Shown: piece after piece, positions 6,797-11,644 of the stretch
Layout of the letters: each line of letters opens with the position of its first letter
Numbering within the stretch: the first letter of the stretch is position 1
Origin: DATBLE01 sp963719325
Lineage (GTDB): Bacteria > Actinomycetota > Thermoleophilia > Gaiellales > Gaiellaceae
DNA length: 11,644 nucleotides
Direction of reading: 5' to 3'
NCBI GenBank assembly: GCA_963719325.1
Contig: CAVRBW010000015.1
Location: 1-11,644 of the forward strand
Position numbers and translations under genes: made by a program
The notes under the pieces: generated by a model
Database searches by the model: none
Told to the model about the DNA's origin: nothing
What the model saw: the letters and a program-made list of their open reading frames with translations, nothing else

Positions 6797-6997
6797 TCAC
6801 GCGTCGAGCGGCCGGACGTTTGCCGCTTCGATGCCGAGCGACCCGCGGGCAAGGGCGTACTCGACACGCTGGCCCTCGTGCAGCGTCGCGCCGCCGTCCA
6901 GGCTTCGCGGGCGCACCCAGATCTCGCCGGCATGGCGGTCCGGCGCGATGAAGCCGTAACCCTCGGCGCTCATCGCCGTGACGGTTCCTACCTCCAT
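6797..6997 (-). CDS. Degenerate cold-shock domain protein
   Basis: A 66-residue protein starting at ATG (6997), with GAGGGA about a dozen bases upstream. It fits one OB-fold cold-shock domain: GTVTAM...EGYGFIAPD matches the RNP1 region, IWVRPRSL sits where RNP2 (VFVHxS) is expected, and the end IEAANVRPL matches the usual PxAxNV. It lacks the KWFN aromatic entry of CspA and the RNP2 His, so RNA binding may be weaker or of altered specificity. It is the last gene of the minus-strand cold-shock cluster, beginning 28 bases after the helical small protein. The family assignment is clear; the altered function is inference. Confidence 0.85.
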   Translation of the reverse strand: MEVGTVTAMSAEGYGFIAPDRHAGEIWVRPRSLDGGATLHEGQRVEYALARGSLGIEAANVRPLDA

Positions 6998-7025
6998 CCC
7001 CGCGGCGTCTCCCTCTGGAAGCGGC

Positions 7026-7262
7026 TCACGCGGGCCGCTCTTTGTGCGAGTCGGGGTCGGAGGTGTACGACTGCTCCCAGCCGACGTTGACCAGCATCGC
7101 GCCCACCTCGCGAATGGCGATCGCGATCTCGAGTCCGATCTCGCGAATTGCCTCGGTCTCGCGAGCAGTCGACGCGTTGGCGCGCAGCTCGACCAGAAGC
7201 TGGCCGAGACGCTCGATCTCCGCGTAATTCCGTTGCTCGGGGCTCTGCACTCCGTGTCCCAT
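7026..7262 (-). CDS. Small helical hypothetical protein
   Basis: 78 residues from ATG at 7262; an in-frame GTG at 7283 would add seven residues but sits directly against a hairpin (7284-7313) and has no ribosome binding site. The product is largely helical (YAEIERLGQLLVELRANA, then EAIREIGLEIAIAIREVGAMLVNVG), with heptad-like hydrophobics suggesting a helical hairpin or oligomer. It ends hydrophilic and acidic-basic. I do not recognise a family. It lies between two cold-shock domain genes on the same strand, so it may be cotranscribed with them. Confidence 0.68.
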   Translation of the reverse strand: MGHGVQSPEQRNYAEIERLGQLLVELRANASTARETEAIREIGLEIAIAIREVGAMLVNVGWEQSYTSDPDSHKERPA

Positions 7263-7283
7263 CGCTCGCAGGCCTGAAGTCAC

Positions 7284-7313
7284 GTAGCCCGAGCCGAAAC
7301 CAGCCCGGGCTAC
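7284..7313. terminator. Hairpin between cspA-like gene and the small helical gene
   Basis: GTAGCCCG (7284-7291) and CGGGCTAC (7306-7313) pair perfectly across a 14-base loop, starting 13 bases after the cold-shock stop codon on the minus strand. No T-run follows. It could partly terminate transcription after the cold-shock gene, stabilise its 3' end, or mask the start of the next gene. Confidence 0.5.
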
Positions 7314-7326
7314 CTCTCATCCGTTG

Positions 7327-7533
7327 CTACGCCACTGCGACGACGTTCGTCGCTTCGGGGCCCTTCGAGCCCTCGCGCTGCTCGTACTCGACGCGCGCGC
7401 CCTCGCTGAGCGACTTGAATCCCTCGCCGGCGATGTTGGAGTGGTGCACGAACAGATCCTTCGAACCTTCGTCAGGAGTGATGAAGCCGTACCCCTTCGA
7501 ATCGTTGAACCACTTCACGGTTCCGGTTGCCAT
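7327..7533 (-). CDS. cspA: Cold-shock protein, CspA family
   Basis: A 68-residue single cold-shock domain. MATGTVKWFNDSKGYGFITPD gives the canonical KWFN entry and RNP1 (KGYGFI), DLFVHHSNI gives RNP2, and the sequence ends with PEATNVVAV. It is known as an RNA chaperone that melts mRNA structure during cold or growth transitions in the cytoplasm. The start is set by ATG (7533), with GGGAGGTG about eight bases upstream in the 15-base gap after the basic 86-residue gene. It is followed by a hairpin, so expression may be uncoupled from the two downstream genes. The symbol is used in the family sense. Confidence 0.95.
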   Translation of the reverse strand: MATGTVKWFNDSKGYGFITPDEGSKDLFVHHSNIAGEGFKSLSEGARVEYEQREGSKGPEATNVVAVA

Positions 7534-7548
7534 AGTGAAAACACCTCC

Positions 7549-7809
7549 CTACTGCTGGTGAACGCGTAAGGAAGGCGCATCGCGCAGACCGGACCCGTTC
7601 TTCGTTGTCTCAACCGTAGCACCCGACGACGGAGCCGAAGGATCCGTCTCGGCATCGGGGACTGCCTCGGACGGCGTTGTATCCGTGCTGCCGTCGGTCT
7701 TCGCGGCCCGTGCCTCGGCCTTTCGCTGCAGCTTGTCCTCGCGGCGCTTCCGCACCGTCTGCTCTCTGCGCAGCTTGTCCATTGTCTGTCGTCTCTTCTT
7801 CGAGCTCAT
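7549..7809 (-). CDS. Basic, lysine/arginine-rich small protein next to cspA
   Basis: An 86-residue protein. The ATG (7809) is preceded by AAGGGAG at a few bases and overlaps the stop of a possible upstream ORF. The first 40 residues are strongly basic and helical (MSSKKRRQTMDKLRREQTVR, then further KRR, RKAEARAAK), and the second half is acidic, Ser/Thr/Pro-rich and probably disordered. I recall an MSSKKRRQTM-type start as a recurring short actinobacterial protein, often unnamed. The charge pattern suggests nucleic-acid or ribosome contact by the N-terminus. Linkage to cspA 15 bases downstream supports a role in RNA handling, which is inference. Confidence 0.75.
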   Translation of the reverse strand: MSSKKRRQTMDKLRREQTVRKRREDKLQRKAEARAAKTDGSTDTTPSEAVPDAETDPSAPSSGATVETTKNGSGLRDAPSLRVHQQ

Positions 7810-7979
7810 CTGCTCCCTTCGGTCGTGTTCTGCAGGTCGGCGTGGCCGCCACGTGCGCGGTACCCGTCCTCGCCGATCCCCACGCCTGTCCGGGCGTCCT
7901 GCGCGCTTCTCGATTGCGAACCGGCCAACCCCACCGGTGCCTCCACGGACGCCACTTCTGCCTCTTTAGTTGCGGCCAT
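7806..7979 (-). CDS. Possible 57-residue ORF leading the cold-shock cluster
   Basis: ATG at 7979 has AAGGCAGGA just upstream with suitable spacing, and its TGA (complement of 7806-7808) overlaps the ATG of the basic protein (ATGA). The product (MAATKEAEVASVEAPVG...) is hydrophilic and probably disordered, with no motif I recognise. GC at third positions is weaker than in neighbours. The same frame stays open upstream to 8537, but that part runs antisense to the hlyIII-type gene. The site and overlap argue for a gene; composition and lack of recognised family argue against it. Confidence 0.4.
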   Translation of the reverse strand: MAATKEAEVASVEAPVGLAGSQSRSAQDARTGVGIGEDGYRARGGHADLQNTTEGSR

Positions 7980-8048
7980 CGCGTCCTGCCTTCCCATCCG
8001 CCGAAGTCGAGGTCTCAACGAGGAGGACGTGCGGCTCGCTGCCCGCCC

Positions 8049-8076
8049 ACAGTAGCATCCGACGGCTCCAGGCCAA
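8049..8076 (-). promoter_or_regulatory. Predicted promoter for the cold-shock cluster
   Basis: Reading the minus strand: TTGGCC (8076-8071) as -35, a 16-base spacer, and TACTGT (8054-8049) as -10, preceded by TGC (extended -10 like). The predicted start near 8042 gives a leader of about 60 bases before the ATG at 7979. Confidence 0.5.
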
Positions 8077-8216
8077 GGGCTCGCGCCCGGTTCTCCCCGT
8101 CGGCTGCTACGCTCGTGGGCAGGCGAGACTGCGCGCAGGGCCGGTGTCTCGCTACCGCTCCCAGACCGGACCAGAGTGCCTCCCGGCGACATCCCAGATC
8201 CAGCTGCGCAGTAGAC

Positions 8217-8885
8217 GTGTACGGCCTGTCCTCTGCGGCTGCTGACACGAGGACGCGCGCGAAGCCGGTGCTTCGCGGGGTGTTCCACCTGTATGCGTTC
8301 TTCGTGTCGCTGATCGTCGGCGGCCTGCTGATCGCGGCAGCCTCGCCCGGCCGGACGCAGCTCGCGGCGGCGGTCTTCGCCACAGCTGTCGCGGTGATGT
8401 TCGGCGCGAGCGCCCTGCACCACCGAGTGACCTGGAACGAGCGCGGCTACCGCTGGTCGCGGCGAATCGATCATGCGGGTGTCTACCTGGCGATTGCGGG
8501 GACGTACACGCCGTTCGGTCTGCTCGTCCTGCACCACAGCTGGCGAATCGTCGTCCTCGCCGTCGTCTGGGGTGGAGCACTCGCCGCGATCGTGCTCAAG
8601 TTCGTCTGGGTCGACGCGCCCAAGTGGCTGTCAGCGGCGATCGCGATCGCGCTCGGCTGGATCTCGGTGATCGTCGTTCCCCAGATGATCGACGGGGTCG
8701 GCTGGGACGGAACGACGCTCATGCTCGCAGGGGGGCTCGCGTACACGGTCGGCGGATTCGTCTATGCACTGCGCCGCCCCGATCCGTTGCCGGCCGTCTT
8801 CGGCTACCACGAGGTCTTCCATCTCCTCGTCGTCGCTGCGGTGGCCCTGCAGTACAGCGTCATCGCGTTCTGGCTCGTCTTCTAG
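8217..8885 (+). CDS. Hemolysin III / TrhA (PAQR superfamily) membrane protein
   Basis: A 222-residue, seven-helix protein of the YqfA/hemolysin III type. The PAQR metal-site motifs are all present: S65-ALHH69 (the S-x3-H motif), D85-H86 before GTYTPF, and H198-x3-H202 in FGYHEVFHLL near the end. These Ser, Asp and His residues form the zinc site in known family members; the family has been linked to membrane-energetics homeostasis, and haemolysis is not its established natural role. GTG at 8217 is chosen for family-typical length and because it keeps KPVLRG before helix 1; GTG at 8268 (205 residues) is the alternative. No clear ribosome binding site precedes either. Confidence 0.88.
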   Translation: MYGLSSAAADTRTRAKPVLRGVFHLYAFFVSLIVGGLLIAAASPGRTQLAAAVFATAVAVMFGASALHHRVTWNERGYRWSRRIDHAGVYLAIAGTYTPFGLLVLHHSWRIVVLAVVWGGALAAIVLKFVWVDAPKWLSAAIAIALGWISVIVVPQMIDGVGWDGTTLMLAGGLAYTVGGFVYALRRPDPLPAVFGYHEVFHLLVVAAVALQYSVIAFWLVF

Positions 8886-8987
8886 GCAGCGACGCGTCCA
8901 TTCGCAGCGCCGTCTTCGGCCATGCTTGGCTGGACCGACAACGGAGGGCTCGGCCTCGGCCGGGCCTGGCCACCACCGCCTCCCGCC

Positions 8988-9002
8988 TAGACTTCTGAGG
9001 TG
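8988..9002 (+). promoter_or_regulatory. Predicted leaderless promoter
   Basis: TAGACT (8988-8993) is a good TANNNT -10 box and lies six bases before the GTG start at 9000, so transcription would begin at or very near the start codon. No ribosome binding site is present and no convincing -35 is seen. Confidence 0.5.
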
Positions 9003-9497
9003 ATCGCCCTTCTAGTCGCGCTTGCGGTCGCACCCTGGAGCCATCCGCTCGCGTTCCGTCACTTCCCCGGTTGGGAGACGGGCCGGAGCGGCAACACGCG
9101 CTCTGCCTACGTTGGCGAGGCCAAGCGGGCAGTGGTCCCGCTGGAGTCGGCAGCGTGGATCGCCAAGGGTGTTCGGTACCGAGACGATGCAACGGCGGAC
9201 CCGCCGAACAGGACTCTCCAGCATCTACCGCGGCAGGCAGTCATCGTGTGGGCGGTCATCTACAGCCCTGCTGCTACAGGAGATAGGCAGATACGCCTCG
9301 ATCTAAGTGCTGCCAGGCGTCTCCCCTGCTGCGAAGGCGCGAGAGTCGCGGGCGGAAGCTGGCAGTTGTCCGGAGCAGGTCCCGGTCACGCCTATTCCGT
9401 GATCGTCCGCGTGTACTTTGGCTCGCACCCGACGAGCGCTATGCGGGCGCAGGCGCAGCGCGGACTCCGGCAGCTTCGGTTGCCGTCAGCCCGCTAG
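9000..9497 (+). CDS. Secreted hypothetical protein
   Basis: A 165-residue protein. GTG at 9000 follows a -10 box too closely for a leader, suggesting leaderless translation. The N-terminus (MIALLVALAVAPWSHPLAF) is a short signal peptide or anchor. The remainder has strands (AVIVWAVIYSP, then HAYSVIVRVYFGS), a CC pair near 110 (RLPCCEGARV) and a basic C-terminus (RAQAQRGLRQLRLPSAR). I do not recognise a family. The neighbours (PAQR protein before, Rid protein after) do not suggest a pathway. Confidence 0.68.
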   Translation: MIALLVALAVAPWSHPLAFRHFPGWETGRSGNTRSAYVGEAKRAVVPLESAAWIAKGVRYRDDATADPPNRTLQHLPRQAVIVWAVIYSPAATGDRQIRLDLSAARRLPCCEGARVAGGSWQLSGAGPGHAYSVIVRVYFGSHPTSAMRAQAQRGLRQLRLPSAR

Positions 9498-9585
9498 AAC
9501 CCAGGACTCGCGCGGCAAGTGAGGGACGCTCGCGCCGTCGAGATAAGGGTGGACAGCCTCGCGGACAAGCGGCAGTCTTCGCCGC

Positions 9586-9963
9586 ATGCGTCAAGTAATC
9601 ACTACACCCAACGCTCCCAGTTCGCCGCTGTACAGCCAAGCGGTGAAAGCCGGCGATCACATCTACGTCTCGGGGCTGGTCGGCGTCGACGTGACTACGG
9701 GAGCTCTCGCCGGGTCGACGATCAAGGAACAGACACGGCAGGCGCTCACCAATTGCGAGGCGGTCTTGCGTGCGGCGGGCGCAACGCTCGAGGACGTCAT
9801 CGAGGTCGGCGTACTCTTGGCGACCCCCGGCGACTTCGCAGACATGAACGACGAGTACGCGACCTGGTTTCCAGCTGCGCCGCCGACTCGCTACGTGGCC
9901 AAGCTCGGCGTCGAGCTACCCGGCATCCTCGTCTCGATTCGCATGACGGCAGTCGTGGGCTAG
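9586..9963 (+). CDS. Rid (YjgF/YER057c/UK114) family protein
   Basis: A 125-residue single-domain protein. HIYVSGLVGVDVTTGAL (25-41) and EQTRQALTNCEAVLRAAGATLEDVIEV (48-74) are the family's first strands and long helix. PPTRYVAKLGVELPG (99-113) carries the substrate-carboxylate Arg (R102). RidA is known to hydrolyse reactive enamines and imines from PLP enzymes. By my hand alignment the Glu of RidA (E120 in E. coli) is Ser here (S117, in LVSIRM), so this is more likely another Rid subfamily whose imine-hydrolase activity is uncertain. ATG 9586 has no clear ribosome binding site. A strong hairpin follows the stop. Confidence 0.88.
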   Translation: MRQVITTPNAPSSPLYSQAVKAGDHIYVSGLVGVDVTTGALAGSTIKEQTRQALTNCEAVLRAAGATLEDVIEVGVLLATPGDFADMNDEYATWFPAAPPTRYVAKLGVELPGILVSIRMTAVVG

Positions 9964-9985
9964 GCTCGACAGCAACAGCACGCAC

Positions 9986-10009
9986 CCCCGCGACGTCCGA
10001 GTCGCGGGG
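9986..10009 (+). terminator. Strong hairpin after the Rid gene
   Basis: CCCCGCGAC (9986-9994), loop GTCCGA, GTCGCGGGG (10001-10009): a perfect nine-base GC-rich stem, followed by TCTCT rather than a full T-run. It starts 22 bases after the stop codon, a typical position for an actinobacterial terminator. Confidence 0.7.
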
Positions 10010-10113
10010 TCTCTGGGACGTCGGGAGTAGCGCCACTTCTTGGGCGCGTTGGCGCGTGCAGGCGGGACCTCGAGCAGGACCGCTGAGTAGGCGACGTGTT
10101 CGAGAGCCCGGCC

Positions 10114-10137
10114 ACTGTCCGAAACGGACAGTAGGGT
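10114..10137 (+). promoter_or_regulatory. Palindrome and -10 box upstream of nucS
   Basis: ACTGTCCG (10114-10121), AAA, CGGACAGT (10125-10132) is a perfect 8+8 inverted repeat. It abuts TAGGGT (10132-10137), a TANNNT -10 candidate that ends nine bases before the GTG at 10147. The repeat would therefore fill the -35 to -10 spacer, where a repressor could block transcription. The sequence does not match an actinobacterial LexA box. Confidence 0.45.
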
Positions 10138-10146
10138 CCGCGCCCT

Positions 10147-10820
10147 GTGCGCCTGATCGTCGCCCGCTGCGAGGTCCATCTACACGGGGCCGGCTCAGCG
10201 CCTTCCTGCCCGAATCGACGCGCCTGCTGATGTTCAAGTCCGACGGCTCGGTGCTGGTCCACGCCGACGCGGGCGGGTACAAGCCGTTGAACTGGATGAC
10301 GCCGCCGACCGCGATCGAGGAGCTCGGCGACCGGATCGTCGTCCGCAAGCGGGCCGGGAAGACGGAGGACTGCCTGGAGATCCGGCTTGCCGAAGTTCTC
10401 AGCGACGTCAGCCACGAGATGGGGGAGGCCGCCGGCCTGGAGAAGGACGGCGTCGAGCGCGATCTGCAGGAGGAGCTCGCCTCGCAGCCCGAGGCGCTCG
10501 GCGAGGAGCTACGGCTCGTGCGCCGCGAGTGGCCGACCGACATCGGGCCGGTCGACCTGATGTGCCGGGACCCGGAGGGCGGCTGGGTGGCGGTCGAAGT
10601 GAAGCGCGTCGCCGGGATCGAGTCGGTGGAGCAGCTCGTGCGCTACCTGGAGCGGATCAGGGTCGATCCGGCGCGCGCGGAATGCCGGGGGCTGCTTGCC
10701 GCTCAGCGGTTCCGCCCGCAGGCGGTGACGCTCGCCGAGTCGCGCGGGATCCGTTGCGTCGAGGTCGATCTCGCGCTCCTGCGCGGCGAGCGCGAGCCGG
10801 AGCTGACCCTCTTCAGCTGA
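10147..10820 (+). CDS. nucS: NucS mismatch-specific endonuclease, apparently frameshifted
   Basis: NucS is the actinobacterial EndoMS-type enzyme that cuts DNA at mismatches in MutS/MutL-independent repair. From GTG 10147 the frame gives VRLIVARCEVHLHG, the family N-terminus, then goes out of frame and stops at 10228-10230. The rest of the protein, starting RLSAFLPESTRLLMFKSDGS, lies in another frame and runs to 10820. Removing two bases from CACGGGGCCGG (10183-10193) joins them as HGRLSAFLPE and gives 223 residues, the usual length. The catalytic D136, E150 and K152 (GPVDLMCRD, VAVEVKR) are intact, as is a C-terminal LTLF resembling the clamp-binding tail. As written, full-length NucS is not made unless reinitiation occurs at ATG 10230, which overlaps the early stop. 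Real mutation or assembly error cannot be told apart here. Confidence 0.85.
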
Positions 10821-10866
10821 GCGAGCAGGCGGCGAAAGAGGGGGCGAAGACGAAGGGGCTCCAGCT

Positions 10867-10905
10867 GCTCGCGCCTCCACTCGTCGTGGAGCTCCGCCTG
10901 CGAGC
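10867..10905 (+). terminator. Possible two-tier hairpin after nucS
   Basis: GCTCGC (10867-10872) pairs with GCGAGC (10900-10905) outside CTCCAC (10875-10880) with GTGGAG (10886-10891). It lies 47 bases after the nucS stop, with no T-run. The stems are short, so this is tentative. Confidence 0.3.
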
Positions 10906-10921
10906 GTGGGATCTGGGAGTC

Positions 10922-10977
10922 AAATAGCACGACCGTTCGTTCTCCAAGCAAGAGAATACGATCGATCGTGCTATTTT
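10922..10977 (+). promoter_or_regulatory. Inverted-repeat operator and leaderless promoter of the TetR gene
   Basis: AAATAGCACGA (10922-10932) is repeated inverted, without mismatch, as TCGTGCTATTT (10966-10976); TTCTC and GAGAA add a second pairing near the centre. Inside the right half ACGATCGATCGT (10958-10969) is a perfect 12-base palindrome. TATTTT (10972-10977) is a -10 candidate seven bases before GTG 10985. A regulator bound here would cover the promoter, which fits autoregulation by the adjacent TetR protein. Confidence 0.6.
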
Positions 10978-10984
10978 GTCAACC

Positions 10985-11599
10985 GTGAGCGCGACGAAGC
11001 GCAAGCGCGCCGACGGCGAACGGAGCCGTGCGGCGATCCTGGACGCGGCGACGAAGCTCGCGACCGTGGAAGGTCTGGACGGACTCTCGATCGGCCGCCT
11101 CGCCGAGGAGATCGGCATGAGCAAGAGCGGCCTCTATGCCCACTTCGGCTCCAAGGAGGACCTCCAGCTCGCCGCGATCGACACAGCCGTCGAGATCGTC
11201 CGCTCCGAGGTGATCCTGCCCGCCCGCGGGCCGGAAAGCCCATTGGCCCGTCTCGAATCGTTGTGCGAGCACTTCCTCGGATACCTCGAGAAGCCTGTCT
11301 TCCCCGGTGGCTGCTTCTTTGCCTCCGCCGAGGCCGAGCTCGACACCCACCCGGGGCCGGTCCGCGAGAAGCTCGTCGAGGTGATGGGCTCGTGGCTCGG
11401 CCTGATCGAGCGGCGCGTGCATCAGGCGCAGGAGGCCGGAGAGATCGACGCCGAGGAGGACCCTGCGCTCCTCGCCTTCGAGCTCGACGCCTTCATGAAG
11501 ATGGCCAACTCGGTCACGCTGCTCCGCGGCGGCCGGACCGGACTCGAGCAGGCGCGCAGGGCGATCCAGGCCCGGCTCGACCGCGTTCGCGTCTCCTAG
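10985..11599 (+). CDS. TetR/AcrR-family transcriptional regulator
   Basis: A 204-residue repressor-type protein. GTG at 10985 is chosen because TATTTT lies seven bases upstream (leaderless) and no ribosome binding site supports the TTG at 10976. The N-terminal helix-turn-helix is clear: RAAILDAATKLATVEGLDGLSIGRLAEEIGMSKSGLYAHFGSKEDL (15-60), with the SKSGLYAHF recognition helix. The C-terminal half contains FPGGCFFASAEAELDTHPG, a signature I associate with the TetR_C_33-type ligand domain. The ligand is unknown. A 55-base inverted repeat at its promoter suggests autoregulation. Its nearest likely target beyond itself is not obvious: nucS is upstream on the same strand and the next gene is convergent. 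Confidence 0.92.
   Translation: MSATKRKRADGERSRAAILDAATKLATVEGLDGLSIGRLAEEIGMSKSGLYAHFGSKEDLQLAAIDTAVEIVRSEVILPARGPESPLARLESLCEHFLGYLEKPVFPGGCFFASAEAELDTHPGPVREKLVEVMGSWLGLIERRVHQAQEAGEIDAEEDPALLAFELDAFMKMANSVTLLRGGRTGLEQARRAIQARLDRVRVS
11596..11599. other. Second shared CTAG between convergent genes
   Basis: TetR TAG (11597-11599) and the minus-strand TAG (complement of 11596-11598) share CTAG, the same arrangement as at 3767-3770. Confidence 0.8.
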
Positions 11600-11644
11600 C
11601 GCTCGAAGGCGAGACGCACGCCCGTATCCGGGTCGAACAGGTGC
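11596..11644 (-). CDS. ABC transporter ATP-binding protein C-terminus (MalK/UgpC type), partial
   Basis: Only the last 15 codons are in the window. The minus strand reads HLFDPDTGVRLAFER then TAG. The segment HLFDP-x-TG-x-RL is the usual end of the regulatory TOBE/OB domain of MalK/UgpC-type sugar importer ATPases, which energise uptake of sugars or glycerol phosphates. The call rests on this short tail alone. It is convergent with the TetR gene. Confidence 0.6.
   Translation of the reverse strand, partial: HLFDPDTGVRLAFER

Noticed and set aside
5902..6951. 349-codon + strand ORF in another frame of the flippase-like gene
   Set aside because: Arg-rich out-of-frame translation; the overlapping frame gives a clear membrane protein with a coupled start.
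7806..8537. 243-codon minus-strand ORF upstream of the basic small protein
   Set aside because: Most of it is antisense to the PAQR gene; only the last 57 codons, with their own ribosome binding site, were kept as a possible gene.
8217..8885. A pore-forming haemolysin toxin
   Set aside because: The name hemolysin III is historical; the sequence carries PAQR metal-site motifs, and nothing indicates secretion or toxicity.
10114..10132. SOS (LexA) box upstream of nucS
   Set aside because: The palindrome lacks the actinobacterial GAAC-N4-GTTC core, so SOS control is not supported.
9519..10146. In-frame extension upstream of nucS
   Set aside because: This open stretch crosses the Rid gene and a terminator hairpin and has Arg-rich nonsense composition. 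The true NucS N-terminus is encoded in another frame from 10147.
10703..10951. Minus-strand ORF starting inside the TetR inverted repeat
   Set aside because: It runs antisense into the nucS coding end, is Arg/Ser-rich and has no recognisable domain, although the mirrored repeat could in principle hold a divergent promoter.

Overview
The window looks like a chromosomal segment of a high-GC actinobacterium, most likely from a Thermoleophilia-type lineage (Gaiellales or Solirubrobacterales). The grounds are: strong GC bias at third codon positions, many GTG starts, start-stop overlaps of the GTGA and ATGA kind, probable leaderless GTG genes, collagen-like secreted proteins typical of that group, a lysine/arginine-rich small protein beside cspA, and a NucS-type mismatch endonuclease. 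The lineage call is inference; no rRNA or marker phylogeny is available here. No tRNA, rRNA, CRISPR array, insertion sequence or phage gene was seen.

Region 1 (1-3770, + strand) is a tightly packed run of six genes for exported or membrane-anchored proteins. Two are collagen-like (G-X-Y)n proteins sharing a cysteine-containing C-terminal module. One is a CSLREA-type parallel beta-helix protein. Then come a 70-residue cytoplasmic-looking protein, a four-cysteine secreted protein and an N-terminally anchored protein. The genes are joined by GTGA, GTGA and ATGA overlaps, one 34-base gap and one 35-base overlap, so this looks like one transcription unit for cell-surface or matrix material. It is the best candidate in the window for an undescribed functional system.

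Region 2 (3767-6772) holds a 12-helix membrane protein on the minus strand, with a histidine layout like heme-copper oxidase subunit I or NnrS but without the full copper-B set. It meets region 1 tail-to-tail at a shared CTAG. Divergent from it is a two-gene + unit: an unrecognised 130-residue protein coupled by a GTGA overlap to an LPG-synthase-TM (flippase-like) membrane protein.

Region 3 (6797-8076, minus strand) is a cold-shock cluster: a possible 57-residue ORF, the basic 86-residue protein, a canonical CspA, a small helical protein and a second, degenerate cold-shock domain protein. A predicted promoter lies at its head and hairpins lie inside and after it.

Region 4 (8217-9963, + strand) carries a hemolysin III/TrhA (PAQR) membrane protein, a secreted protein that is probably leaderless, and a Rid-family protein followed by a strong hairpin terminator.

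Region 5 (10114-11644) has nucS, which reads in two frames and appears to carry a 2-base insertion near its N-terminus. This could inactivate the non-canonical mismatch repair system, or it could be an assembly error. Next comes a TetR regulator behind a 55-bp inverted repeat that overlaps its probable leaderless promoter. The last 15 codons of a convergent MalK/UgpC-type ABC ATPase follow, with stops again overlapping at CTAG.
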